From positions 144,095-208,094 of the forward strand of contig NZ_JAOSZE010000014.1 in NCBI RefSeq assembly GCF_025630775.1: a DNA stretch of 64,000 nucleotides, read 5' to 3'. This DNA is from Actinoplanes sp. KI2. GTDB taxonomy: Bacteria; Actinomycetota; Actinomycetes; Mycobacteriales; Micromonosporaceae. This document shows positions 45,046 to 53,088 of the stretch, in pieces (the stretch's first letter is position 1; each line of letters opens with the position of its first letter). Made by a program: the position numbers and the translations under genes. Under the pieces are notes generated by a model. It was given only the letters and a program-made list of their open reading frames with translations, was not told the DNA's origin and made no database searches.

Positions 45046-46479
45046 ATGGAGATCGCCAGCGAAACCGAGCGTAAATACGACGTCCCGGACGGCTTCGTGC
45101 TGCCAGCGCTGGCGGGCACGGCGGGCATCCGGGGTGCCGCCGCGGCCAAGACCCATGATCTCGACGCCACGTACTTCGACACCGACGAGCTGATCTTGAT
45201 GAAAAACCGCCGGACGTTGCGGCGGCGCTCGGGCGGTGACGACGCCGGCTGGCATCTCAAGACCCCGGGAAGCGGCGGCAGCCGCACCGAGCACCGCCTT
45301 CCGCTGAACGGTGCCGGCGACCAGGTGCCGGCCGAGCTGACCGGTCAGGTCCGGGCGATCATCCGGCGCCGGCCGCTCAAGCCGATCGCCCGCCTCCGCA
45401 CGCATCGGGTGGAGACGCCGCTGCGCGACGCCGAGGGCCACACGCTCGCCCTGATCGCCCAGGACTCGGTGATCGCCGAGTCGGAGGGCCGGACCCAGCG
45501 CTGGCAGGAGGTCGAGGTCGAGCTGGTCGACGGCGATGCGGACCTGCTGGCTGCGGTCGAGCGCTGCCTGCTCGGCGCGGGTGCGACGCCGGCCGCGGGC
45601 CCGTCCAAGGTCGCCCGCGCCCTCAACGGCCGCCTGGCCGCGAGCCCGGCGCCACCACCCGCACCCAAGACCAAGAACCCCGTTTTCCGGTACGCCCGGG
45701 AGCAGCGCGACGCCCTCACCGAGTACGACCCGGGTGTCCGCCAGGGCGACCCGGAGTCCGTGCACAAGATGCGGGTGGCCACCCGGCGCCTGCGCAGCAG
45801 CCTGAAGATCTTCAAGCGCTCGTTTCCCGGCTTCGAGGGGGTCGGCGACGAGCTGAAGTGGCTCGCCGACCTGCTCGGCCAGGTACGCGACGGCCAGGTG
45901 CAGCGGGGCAAGCTGCTCGCCGCGGTGGAGCAGGCCGGCCCGGATTTCGCCGACGCCGCCGACCGCATCCGGGAGCACCTCGACTACCAGGTCCGCGAGG
46001 GCCAGGCCGCGCTCGGCACGGCGCTGGAGAGCGAGCGCTACCTGACGCTGCTCGACCAGGTCGACAGGCTGGCCTCGCTGGCCGGCAAGGGCGAGCCCGA
46101 TGCCCGCGGCCGGGCGCGCAAGAGTCTCCGCAAGGCCGACCGGCTGCTGGACACCGCGTTCGCGGACGGGGTCGACGCCGAGCTGCACGACGCGCGCAAG
46201 GCGTACAAGAAAGCTCGTTATGCCGTTGAAGTTTTCGCCCCGGCCGCGGGCAAGAACGGGAAGGCCCTGGTCAAGTCGCTGACCGACCTGCAGGACGTGC
46301 TCGGCGCGCACCAGGACTCGGTGGTCGCCCGGGAGCTGCTGCACGAGCTCGGCCCGGACAGCTTCTGGTTCGGGGTGCTCTGGGCCCGGCAGGAGCAGGT
46401 CGGCAAGGACACGTACGCGGAGCTGCCCGTCGTCGTGGAGGCTTCCCGGAAGAAGAAGCTTCGCCGCTGGCTGGGCTGA
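45046..46479 (+). CDS. CYTH and CHAD domain protein
   Basis: 477 residues from the ATG at 45046. The N-terminal CYTH domain has the ExExK signature ETERK in MEIASETERKYDV and the HDLDATYFDTDEL segment; CYTH enzymes are metal-dependent triphosphatases. The C-terminal CHAD domain (from about 205) starts YAREQRDALTEYDPGVRQGDPESVHKMR (a His/Lys-rich helical family shown to bind polyphosphate). A polyphosphate kinase follows 18 bases later, so a role on polyphosphate is likely. Confidence 0.92.
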   Translation: MEIASETERKYDVPDGFVLPALAGTAGIRGAAAAKTHDLDATYFDTDELILMKNRRTLRRRSGGDDAGWHLKTPGSGGSRTEHRLPLNGAGDQVPAELTGQVRAIIRRRPLKPIARLRTHRVETPLRDAEGHTLALIAQDSVIAESEGRTQRWQEVEVELVDGDADLLAAVERCLLGAGATPAAGPSKVARALNGRLAASPAPPPAPKTKNPVFRYAREQRDALTEYDPGVRQGDPESVHKMRVATRRLRSSLKIFKRSFPGFEGVGDELKWLADLLGQVRDGQVQRGKLLAAVEQAGPDFADAADRIREHLDYQVREGQAALGTALESERYLTLLDQVDRLASLAGKGEPDARGRARKSLRKADRLLDTAFADGVDAELHDARKAYKKARYAVEVFAPAAGKNGKALVKSLTDLQDVLGAHQDSVVARELLHELGPDSFWFGVLWARQEQVGKDTYAELPVVVEASRKKKLRRWLG

Positions 46480-46497
46480 GGTTCATCTATTCGGGGT

Positions 46498-47463
46498 ATG
46501 AATCTCGATATGCAGGCGGAGGCGGAGTACCAGGACGAGCAGCAGACCACCGAGCCCTACAGCGGGCCGATCGCCGCGCTGGGCGGCTATCGGGTGGCCG
46601 ACGACGACGATGACGACCCGGTGCTGCTCAACGCCGACGGCACCCCGGTCGACACCTGGCGCGAGGACTATCCGTACGACGAGCGCATGCCCCGCCACGA
46701 GTACGACCACCACAAGCGCCTGCTCCAGATCGAGCTGCTGAAGCTGCAGAACTGGTGCAAGAGCACCGGCGAGCGCCTGGTCGTGCTCTTCGAGGGCCGG
46801 GACGCGGCCGGCAAGGGCGGCACGATCAAGCGGTTCATGGAGCATCTGAACCCGCGTGGCGCCTCGGTGGTGGCGCTGGAGAAGCCGAGCGAACGCGAGA
46901 GCACGCAGTGGTACTACCAGCGCTACATCGATCATCTGCCGGCCGCCGGCGAGATCGTGCTGTTCGACCGCTCCTGGTACAACCGGGCCGGCGTGGAGCG
47001 GGTGATGGGCTTCTGCACCCGCGCCGAGTACCTGGAGTTCATGCGGCAGACCCCGGAGCTCGAGCGGATGCTGGTCCGGTCGCACATCCACGTGGTCAAG
47101 TTCTGGTTCTCGGTGACGCAGGGCGAGCAGCGCACCCGCTTCGCGATCCGGCAGGTCGATCCGGTACGGCAGTGGAAGCTCTCGCCGATGGATCTGGCCT
47201 CGCTCGACAAGTGGGACGACTACACCGAGGCCAAGGAGGCGATGTTCTTCTACACCGACACCGCGGACGCGCCCTGGACGGTCGTGAAGAGCAACGACAA
47301 GAAGCGGGCCCGGCTGGAGGCGATGCGGCACGTGCTGAGCCGCTTCGACTACGACAACAAGGACGCCGAGGTGGTCGGCCGGCCCGACCCGCTGATCGTC
47401 GGCCCGGCCTCGCTGGCCGTGGAGGGCATGGAAATGTCACCGCGGGTATTCCCGCGCCTTTAG
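46498..47463 (+). CDS. ppk2: Polyphosphate kinase 2
   Basis: 321 residues. PPK2 enzymes move phosphate between polyphosphate and nucleotides, usually making GTP or ATP. Seen: Walker A in FEGRDAAGKGGTIKRF (about 98-113), Walker B region EIVLFDRSWYNRAGVERVMGF, and the lid segment FSVTQGEQRTRFAIRQ with RQWKLSPMD. The N-terminal 55 residues are acidic with a run of Asp (ADDDDDD). Likely co-transcribed with the CYTH-CHAD gene. Confidence 0.94.
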   Translation: MNLDMQAEAEYQDEQQTTEPYSGPIAALGGYRVADDDDDDPVLLNADGTPVDTWREDYPYDERMPRHEYDHHKRLLQIELLKLQNWCKSTGERLVVLFEGRDAAGKGGTIKRFMEHLNPRGASVVALEKPSERESTQWYYQRYIDHLPAAGEIVLFDRSWYNRAGVERVMGFCTRAEYLEFMRQTPELERMLVRSHIHVVKFWFSVTQGEQRTRFAIRQVDPVRQWKLSPMDLASLDKWDDYTEAKEAMFFYTDTADAPWTVVKSNDKKRARLEAMRHVLSRFDYDNKDAEVVGRPDPLIVGPASLAVEGMEMSPRVFPRL

Positions 47464-47476
47464 TGATTCAAAACCG

Positions 47477-47506
47477 TTGGCGTCCGCCGGGCCTCCTCGA
47501 TACCGT
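47477..47506 (+). promoter_or_regulatory. Candidate promoter before leader of ribonuclease Z gene
   Basis: TTGGCG (47477-47482), 18 bases, TACCGT (47501-47506). A start near 47513 would place transcription just ahead of the short leader ORF at 47517. Confidence 0.4.
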
Positions 47507-47516
47507 GGCCGTACAC

Positions 47517-47576
47517 GTGAAGGGAGGTGGTCCGAAGTTGTATACCAACGGGACTCGTGAGGTGGCTGTCCGCTAG
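47517..47576 (+). CDS. Leader peptide with extended ribosome-binding sequence
   Basis: AAGGGAGGTGGTCC at 47520-47533 matches the full anti-Shine-Dalgarno complement at about 12 of 14 bases. It precedes TTG at 47538, giving MYTNGTREVAVR and a TAG at 47574; a GTG at 47517 is in frame and would add seven residues across the ribosome site. The peptide is too short to be an enzyme and lies just before a strongly folded RNA, as in translational attenuators. Function is inference. Confidence 0.45.
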   Translation: MKGGGPKLYTNGTREVAVR

Positions 47577-47577
47577 C

Positions 47578-47725
47578 CGCTGTCCTCGACAGCTTCGTTC
47601 TGTTTGACGTAGTACGTCGAGACCGTGTGGCAGCGGTCCGGCTAATACCAGGCAGCCACCCGACCCCCGGGGATCCGGCCTTGTCCGACCGGACCACGTA
47701 CGCGTGGAACAATCCCCGGGGGTCG
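47578..47725 (+). ncRNA. Candidate structured leader RNA before ribonuclease Z gene
   Basis: Two domains. Domain 1: CCGCTG (47578-47583) pairs with CAGCGG (47631-47636), enclosing CTCGAC/GTCGAG and the alternative GACGTA/TACGTC (47606-47618). Domain 2: a perfect 14-bp stem, 47661-47674 with 47712-47725, encloses GTCC/GGAC (47683-47694) and CCACG-TACG-CGTGG (47694-47707). No continuous coding is seen. It ends 21 bases before the GTG of the next gene, so it could switch its translation. Confidence 0.55.
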
Positions 47726-47746
47726 ACCCATATCTGGAGAGCTCCC

Positions 47747-48655
47747 GTGACGCGCGAGTTGGCCGTCCTCGGCACCGCCAGCCAGGTGCCCACGAGGCAT
47801 CGCAACCACAACGGCTACCTGCTGCGCTTCGACGACGAGGTGATCCTCTTCGACCCGGGCGAGGGCACCCAGCGCCAAATGCTGATGGCCGGCCTCGCGG
47901 TCAGCCCGATCACCCGGATCTGCATCACGCACTTCCACGGCGACCACAGCCTCGGCCTGCCCGGCGTCCTCCAGCGCATCTCGCTCGACAAGGTGCCGCA
48001 CCCGGTCGCCGTCCACTACCCCGCGGCCGGTCAGGAGTTCTACGACCGCCTCCGGCACGCCACCAGCTACTGGGACAACGCCGACATCGTGCCCGCCCCG
48101 GTGGCCGGCGCGACCTTCGCGGCGGAGACCTCCGCCGGGCGCCTCACCGCACTGCCGCTATGGCATTCCCAGCCCACGTACGGGTATCGCCTCACCGAAC
48201 CGGAGGGCCGCCGGATGGTGCCCGCGCTGCTGGCGGAGCACGGCATCAGCGGCCCGGAGGTCGGCGAGTTGCAGCGCGCCGGGCGCCTCGGCGACGTCAC
48301 CCTCGACCAGGTCAGCGTGGTCCGGCCGGGGCAGAGCTTCGCGTTCGTGATGGACACCGGGCTCTGCGACAACGTCTACGCCCTGGCCGAGGGGGCCGAC
48401 CTGCTGGTGATCGAGTCGACGTTCCTGACCGAGGACAAGTCGATGGCCGAGATGGTGGGTCATCTGACCGCCGCTCAGGCTGCCGCCGTGGCGCGCGAGT
48501 CCGGCGTACGCAAGCTGGTTTTGACGCATTTCTCGCAGCGTTACCAGGACGCCTCCCGGTTTCTCGACGAGGCCCGCCCGGAGTTCGCGGGCGAGATCGT
48601 CCTGGCCGAGGACCTGATGCGCGTTCCCTTCCCGGCTAGAACGTCCAGCGGGTAG
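47747..48655 (+). CDS. rnz: Ribonuclease Z
   Basis: Endonuclease that removes the 3' trailer of tRNA precursors. 302 residues from the GTG at 47747, preceded by GGAGAG. Metallo-beta-lactamase motif HFHGDH at residues 62-67, the family segment FDPGEGTQRQ, FVMDTGLCDN, and the C-terminal LVIESTF and LTHFSQRY. The flexible-arm region is short. Its 3' end overlaps the convergent PNPOx-like gene by 20 bases. Confidence 0.93.
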   Translation: MTRELAVLGTASQVPTRHRNHNGYLLRFDDEVILFDPGEGTQRQMLMAGLAVSPITRICITHFHGDHSLGLPGVLQRISLDKVPHPVAVHYPAAGQEFYDRLRHATSYWDNADIVPAPVAGATFAAETSAGRLTALPLWHSQPTYGYRLTEPEGRRMVPALLAEHGISGPEVGELQRAGRLGDVTLDQVSVVRPGQSFAFVMDTGLCDNVYALAEGADLLVIESTFLTEDKSMAEMVGHLTAAQAAAVARESGVRKLVLTHFSQRYQDASRFLDEARPEFAGEIVLAEDLMRVPFPARTSSG

Positions 48656-49145
48656 CGCCGTACGGCTCCCGGGTCGCGACGCCGACCACGGTGCGCGCGG
48701 TGAAGCGGTAGACCTGCCACGGCGGCGGCCCGGCGCTGGGCGCACTGAACGGCGCGGTCAGCGCGTCGCCCTCGACCTGGCACGGCCAGCCGCCGTCCCG
48801 GTAGTCGGCGGCGACGCCCTCCAGCGTCTCGGCGTCGGTGACCCGGACCGCCGTGCCCTCGAGCACCAGATCGATACCGTCCAGCCGTGCCGAGATCGTG
48901 CAGCGCGGGTTGACGGCCAGGTCGCGGGCCTTACGGGTGGTCGGGTTGCTGGTGAAGTAGAAGTGGCCGGCCCGCCACTGGGCGCCGACACCGGCGGCGT
49001 GCGGCGTCCCGTCCGGCCGGCAGGTGCCGAGGAAGTGGGTGATCTCGGGGCCGGCCGGGGTGGACAGCGCCGCCTCCGCGCGGCTCCAGGGCAGCTCGGC
49101 GTCACCGTAGCGGTCGAGGTTCTTCGTCTCTCGGGGTTCGCTCAT
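48636..49145 (-). CDS. PNPOx-like flavin-binding protein
   Basis: 169 residues. Split-barrel fold of the pyridoxamine-phosphate-oxidase superfamily: ITHFLGTCRPDGTPHAAGVGAQW, then FYFTSNPTTRKARDLAVNPRCTISA and a late VYRFTARTVVG. Members bind FMN or F420, and the exact cofactor cannot be read. The ATG at 49145 lies inside the 3' end of the sigma factor gene (44-base overlap), so the two are probably co-transcribed. Confidence 0.88.
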   Translation of the reverse strand: MSEPRETKNLDRYGDAELPWSRAEAALSTPAGPEITHFLGTCRPDGTPHAAGVGAQWRAGHFYFTSNPTTRKARDLAVNPRCTISARLDGIDLVLEGTAVRVTDAETLEGVAADYRDGGWPCQVEGDALTAPFSAPSAGPPPWQVYRFTARTVVGVATREPYGATRWTF

Positions 49146-50094
49146 GCCCTAGTAGACCGTTGGGCGGTGGCGGAGTCATCGACGGCAGCCCAAATGACCC
49201 GAAAACGGTGGTCTCGAACCGGCTCATCGCGGCGATCCGGTCCCCGCGGAGGCCGAGCACGTAGAGGCCAGCCGGTCGGCCGGCGCCGGTCGGGCCGAGC
49301 AGGTAGGCGCCGAACGCCGGTTGCCCGTTGGCCCGGCTCGGGATCAGCCGGAAGCGCCGGCCGGCCGCGAAGATCCCCGCGCAGAAGCGGGCCACGATGT
49401 CCCGGCCCTCGTACTCGAACGGGATCGGCGGCATCGACATGAACACGTCGTCGGTCAGCAGCGCCACCAGCGCGTCGACGTCCGCCGACTCCCAGGCCCG
49501 GACGAACCGCGCGACGATCGCCTCCTCGGCCGGCTCGCTCTGCCTCCGGTCGGGCGCTTGGATCGCGGCGCGGGCCCGCTTCAGCGCGCTCTTGATCGCG
49601 TCGACGCTGGTGTCGAGCATCTCGGCCACCTCGTCGGCGTGGAAGCCGAGCACGTCCCGCAGCAGCAGCACGGCGACCTGGCGCGGCGGCAGCGTCTGCA
49701 GGGCGGTGACGAAGGCGAGCGAGACCGACTCGCTCCGCTCGTAGCTCGCCTCCGGGCCGGGCAGCAGCGCATCCGGGAACGGCTCGAGCCAGACCACCTC
49801 GCCGAGCCGGGTCGGCTCGGGTGGCTCGACGCCCGGCACGTCCCACTCCTTCGCCCGCCGCCGGGCCGCCGACCGGCGCGCGTTGAGGCACCGGTTGGTG
49901 GCGATCCGATACAGCCAGGTCCGCATCGACGCCCGGCCCTCGAACCCGTCCAGCCCCTGCCAGGCGGCCAGCATGGTGTCCTGCAACGCGTCGTCGGCGT
50001 CCTGCAGCGAGCCCAGCATCCGGTAGCAGTGCACCCGCAGCTCGGCCCGGTACGGCTCGGTCAGCTCCCGGAACGCGTCCCCGTCGATCGTCAA
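49102..50094 (-). CDS. ECF sigma factor with SnoaL-like C-terminal domain
   Basis: 330 residues from the TTG at 50094, with AGGAGG just upstream; a GTG at 50124 is the alternative. Region 2 has ELRVHCYRMLGSLQDADDALQDT and FEGRASMRTWLYRIATNRCLN; region 4 has LQTLPPRQVAVLLLRDVLGFHADEVAEML. The C-terminal 130 residues are NTF2/SnoaL-like (VARFVRAWESADVDALVALL), as in ECF groups that lack a separate anti-sigma and control themselves through this extension. Confidence 0.92.
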   Translation of the reverse strand: MTIDGDAFRELTEPYRAELRVHCYRMLGSLQDADDALQDTMLAAWQGLDGFEGRASMRTWLYRIATNRCLNARRSAARRRAKEWDVPGVEPPEPTRLGEVVWLEPFPDALLPGPEASYERSESVSLAFVTALQTLPPRQVAVLLLRDVLGFHADEVAEMLDTSVDAIKSALKRARAAIQAPDRRQSEPAEEAIVARFVRAWESADVDALVALLTDDVFMSMPPIPFEYEGRDIVARFCAGIFAAGRRFRLIPSRANGQPAFGAYLLGPTGAGRPAGLYVLGLRGDRIAAMSRFETTVFGSFGLPSMTPPPPNGLLGHERTPRDEEPRPLR

Positions 50095-50115
50095 GGTTCC
50101 TCCTCGCTTCCGCTG

Positions 50116-50177
50116 TACCGACACCGGTCGACCGGCAAAAGGGTCGCGCCCCGTTGGCCGGCGGTCCGGTGTCGGTA
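50116..50177. promoter_or_regulatory. Inverted repeat between divergent sigma and reductase genes
   Basis: TACCGACACCGG (50116-50127) and its exact complement CCGGTGTCGGTA (50166-50177), 38 bases apart. The copies carry TGTCGG reading outward on each strand, so each could be a -35-like box for the ECF factor or arms of an operator. No -10 partner is clear. Confidence 0.45.
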
Positions 50178-50215
50178 TCGGCGGCAGTTACCAGCACACC
50201 GAAGGGACAACCGAG

Positions 50216-50785
50216 ATGGCAAGGATCGTGGTCAGCGAGAACGTCACCCTGGACGGGGTCGTCACCGACCCGACCGGCGAGGAGGGCACGGGGCACGGCG
50301 GCTGGTTCACCCGGACGATCGGGCGGGACCGTGAGGCGTGGGCCGAAATCGAGTACGACGAGGCGCTGCGCAGCGACGCGGTCCTGATCGGGCGGCGCAG
50401 CTACGAGTATTTCGCGCCGCGCTGGGCGGACCGCACCGGCGACTGGGCGGACCGGTTCAACAGCATGCCCAAGTACGTGCTGACCGCCACGGCCGGCGAG
50501 CTCACCTGGAACAACTCGACCGCGGTGAGCGGCGAGGTGCCCACGGTGGTCGCCAAGCTGAAGGAGGAGGTCGAGGGCGACATCGTGGTGTACGCCAGCA
50601 GCCGCCTGGTGCCCGAGCTGGTTCGGCACGACCTGGTCGACGAGCTGCGCCTGATGGTCTTCCCGGTGGTGGCGGGCTGGGGCGCGGGGCTGTTCGCGAG
50701 CCTGGGCGCGATCCGGCCGCTTCGCCTGGTCAGCCACCGGACGGTCGGCGAGAACCTGCTCCACCTCGCCTACCGGCCGGCCTGA
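50216..50785 (+). CDS. RibD C-terminal/dihydrofolate-reductase-like protein
   Basis: 189 residues from ATG, GAAGGGA upstream. Motifs of the RibD-C/DHFR-like family: VSENVTLDGVVTDP, the NADPH-phosphate segment LIGRRSYEYFAP, PKYVLT, and IVVYASSRLVPELVRHDLVDELRLMVFPVV. Such proteins are NADPH-dependent reductases of unknown substrate, often controlled by an adjacent ECF factor, as the divergent neighbour suggests. Confidence 0.87.
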   Translation: MARIVVSENVTLDGVVTDPTGEEGTGHGGWFTRTIGRDREAWAEIEYDEALRSDAVLIGRRSYEYFAPRWADRTGDWADRFNSMPKYVLTATAGELTWNNSTAVSGEVPTVVAKLKEEVEGDIVVYASSRLVPELVRHDLVDELRLMVFPVVAGWGAGLFASLGAIRPLRLVSHRTVGENLLHLAYRPA

Positions 50786-50823
50786 CCGGGATCGGCGCCG
50801 GCGCCGTCGGATAGGTTCGGGCG

Positions 50824-51330
50824 ATGGCCGCCACTCTGCGTACCGGAAACGATGTTGATCTTTTGCCGGTGGGTGCGTTGCATTTCCGTTCGCGCGGCGC
50901 CGCCTACGCGCACATCCTCTCCCCGGAGACGCTGGCAACGCCGTCGGCGGCGGCGCTGGCGGAGTGGTGGACGGAGCGCTGGAAGTGGGAGCGGGAGACC
51001 CATCGGCTGACCGTCGCCGAGGATTTCGACCGGATCATCGGGTTCAGCTACGTGGGGCCGAGCGAGACCGAGGGCGCCGCCGAGCTGTACGCGATCCACG
51101 TCGATCCGGCCGTGGTCGGCACCGGCGTCGGCCGGCTGCTGATGGTCAACGCGCTGACGCAGCTCGCCGAGATCGGCGAGGAGCGGGCGGTGCTCTGGGT
51201 GCTGGCGGCGAACGAGCGGGCCCGCCGCTTCTACGACCGGGGCGGTTGGTCGCCCGACGGCGAGACGCGCGTCGCGCCGATCAGCGGCGAGTCCGTTCCG
51301 CAGCTGCGCTACAGCCGACCGCTCGCCTGA
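50824..51330 (+). CDS. GNAT acetyltransferase
   Basis: 168 residues. GNAT fold with ELYAIHVDPAVVGTGVGRLLMVNALTQL (acetyl-CoA loop VGTGVG) and the following LWVLAANERARRFYDRGGW, the usual signature of small-molecule or N-terminal acetyltransferases. Substrate unknown. The ATG follows the reductase stop by 38 bases, so the two may share a transcript. Confidence 0.9.
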   Translation: MAATLRTGNDVDLLPVGALHFRSRGAAYAHILSPETLATPSAAALAEWWTERWKWERETHRLTVAEDFDRIIGFSYVGPSETEGAAELYAIHVDPAVVGTGVGRLLMVNALTQLAEIGEERAVLWVLAANERARRFYDRGGWSPDGETRVAPISGESVPQLRYSRPLA

Positions 51331-51355
51331 CGGAGCGGCCGTCCACGTTCCGGTG

Positions 51356-51411
51356 GGCGGGAGCGCGCGACCTAGATATTGCGGGGGAACCTCTGGTCGC
51401 GCGCTCCCGCC
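51356..51411. terminator. Strong hairpin after GNAT gene
   Basis: Perfect 17-bp arms (51356-51372 and 51395-51411) with a 22-base loop holding TAGATATT. It starts 26 bases after the stop codon. The stretch from 51412 to 51640 shows no gene or motif. Confidence 0.7.
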
Positions 51412-51640
51412 AACCACCCCGCCCAAACCGGGGGTCGCGCCTGGCCGGAGGCGCTGGACCAGCGGAGGCGTGCCGGTCCTGTACCAGTTCGAGGGCGGGT
51501 TCCTGGTGCGGGATGCCGCAGCGCTGGCGGGGCGCCGCGGTGTCACCGCCGGAAGACGTCGGCCGGGCTGGTGAGCCGGGGCTTGCCGGGGGGTCAAGCG
51601 GTCGGCGACGTCGGAGCTGGATGGAGTTGTCAGTCTTCCC

Positions 51641-51967
51641 TCAGAGGTTGGCAGTCCCGCCTCGGACGAACGAGCCGCGGTTCCGGGTGCCGGCGTAACC
51701 GTGCCGGTCGGCGTTGTGCTCTCGCCGGCCGGGCAGGGCCCGGATGCTGTTCAGGTCGTGCCGGACGGTCCACGCCTCCCGCCAGGGACGGCGGGACGCG
51801 ACGTCGGCCCGCTCGGCCAGGTGGCGAGGCGCGCACGGCCACTGCCATCCACACCAGACACAGTTGCCCGCGAGATCCGCCTCGGCGTGCCGCCCGAGCA
51901 TCTGCTGGGCGTCGCGCCAGAGCATGCGATCCACGATGTCGGCCGGCGCTTGGTCGGCGATGACCAT
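51641..51967 (-). CDS. Small protein with CxxC-type knuckle
   Basis: 108 residues. Contains CVWCGWQWPC, spaced like a small zinc knuckle, followed by PRHLAERADVASRRPWREAWTVRHDL. I recall similar short proteins in Micromonosporaceae without assigned function. The first in-frame ATG is used; no strong ribosome site is visible, so the start is tentative. Confidence 0.55.
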   Translation of the reverse strand: MVIADQAPADIVDRMLWRDAQQMLGRHAEADLAGNCVWCGWQWPCAPRHLAERADVASRRPWREAWTVRHDLNSIRALPGRREHNADRHGYAGTRNRGSFVRGGTANL

Positions 51968-52143
51968 CCGTCACACTCCGTCGGGACGTGCTGCTACCTC
52001 CAGTACGTCCCATACAACCGTCGCGGTCCCGCCGCCGATCGGACTTTCTGTGCGACTATCACGACTTTCCGTTACCCCTGCTGTTCGCCGTGGGCGGACG
52101 CGGGTGCGGCATCGACCGGCGCGATCGGGTTGTTGACGCGGTC

Positions 52144-53088
52144 ATGGATACCGAACACACGGGTGTCGAATCCGCGGCACTCGACGCGTACAGCCGCATC
52201 GTGACCGGTGTCGCCACAAGCCTGCTCCCCTCGGTCGCCGCCCTCTCGGTGCGGACCAGCCGCGGGGCCGGCGCCGGTTCGGCGGTCACCTTCACCGACG
52301 ACGGCTTCCTCCTGACCAATGCCCACGTCGTCAACGGGGCGAGCGGCGGCACCGCCTCGTTCGCGGAGGGCACCGAAACGAAGTTCGATGTGGTCGGTGC
52401 GGACCCGCTCTCCGACCTCGCCGTGGTCCGGGTGCACAGCCCGGGCGCGCCGGCCGCGCCGCTCGGCAACGCCGACGACCTCAAGATCGGCCAACTGGTC
52501 GTGGCCGTCGGCAACCCGATGGGCCTGGCCGGCTCGGTCACCGCCGGTGTCGTCTCCGGCCTGGGCCGATCGTTGCCCGCCCGAGACGGCCGGCGGGTCC
52601 GCATCATCGACAGCGTCATCCAGACCGACGCCGCGCTGAACCCGGGCAACTCGGGCGGCGCACTGGCCGACTCGACCGGCACGGTGGTCGGCATCAACAC
52701 GGCGGTCGCCGGGTACGGCCTCGGCCTGGCCGTCCCGATCAACAACACCACCCGCACGATCATCGGCGAGCTGGTCGCCTCGGGCCGGGTCCGCCGGGCC
52801 TGGCTGGGCGTGGCCGGCGTCCCCGCCCCACTCCCCCCGGCGCTCGCCGAGCGGCTCGGCCAGAAGCTGGGGCTGCGGGTCGTCGAGGTCGTCCCAGGCA
52901 GCCCGGCCGGCACAGCCGGGATCTACCTGGGCGACATCCTGCTCTCGGCGGGCGGCCAGCCGCTCGGAACGGTCCAGGCCCTCCAGCGCCTCATGCTGGG
53001 CCCGGCGATCGGGCAAAACCTCCCGATCACCCTGCTCCGCAAGAACGCGCTGGTGGACGTGGTGACCGTCCCCGCCGAACTGGACTAA
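52144..53088 (+). CDS. HtrA-like trypsin/PDZ serine protease
   Basis: 314 residues from the ATG at 52144, a tentative start. The trypsin-like triad is complete: His in LLTNAHVVNG, Asp in DPLSDLAVVRVH, Ser in NPGNSGGAL. A PDZ domain covers about 230-314 (LGLRVVEVVPGSPAGTAGI). There is no membrane anchor, unlike most actinobacterial HtrA proteins, so it may be cytoplasmic. Its end overlaps the convergent cystathionine beta-synthase gene by 4 bases. Confidence 0.88.
   Translation: MDTEHTGVESAALDAYSRIVTGVATSLLPSVAALSVRTSRGAGAGSAVTFTDDGFLLTNAHVVNGASGGTASFAEGTETKFDVVGADPLSDLAVVRVHSPGAPAAPLGNADDLKIGQLVVAVGNPMGLAGSVTAGVVSGLGRSLPARDGRRVRIIDSVIQTDAALNPGNSGGALADSTGTVVGINTAVAGYGLGLAVPINNTTRTIIGELVASGRVRRAWLGVAGVPAPLPPALAERLGQKLGLRVVEVVPGSPAGTAGIYLGDILLSAGGQPLGTVQALQRLMLGPAIGQNLPITLLRKNALVDVVTVPAELD

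Noticed and set aside
47577..47746. tRNA or tmRNA gene before rnz
   Set aside because: Stems are present but no acceptor-T-arm-anticodon arrangement, no GGTTCGA T-loop and no CCA end.
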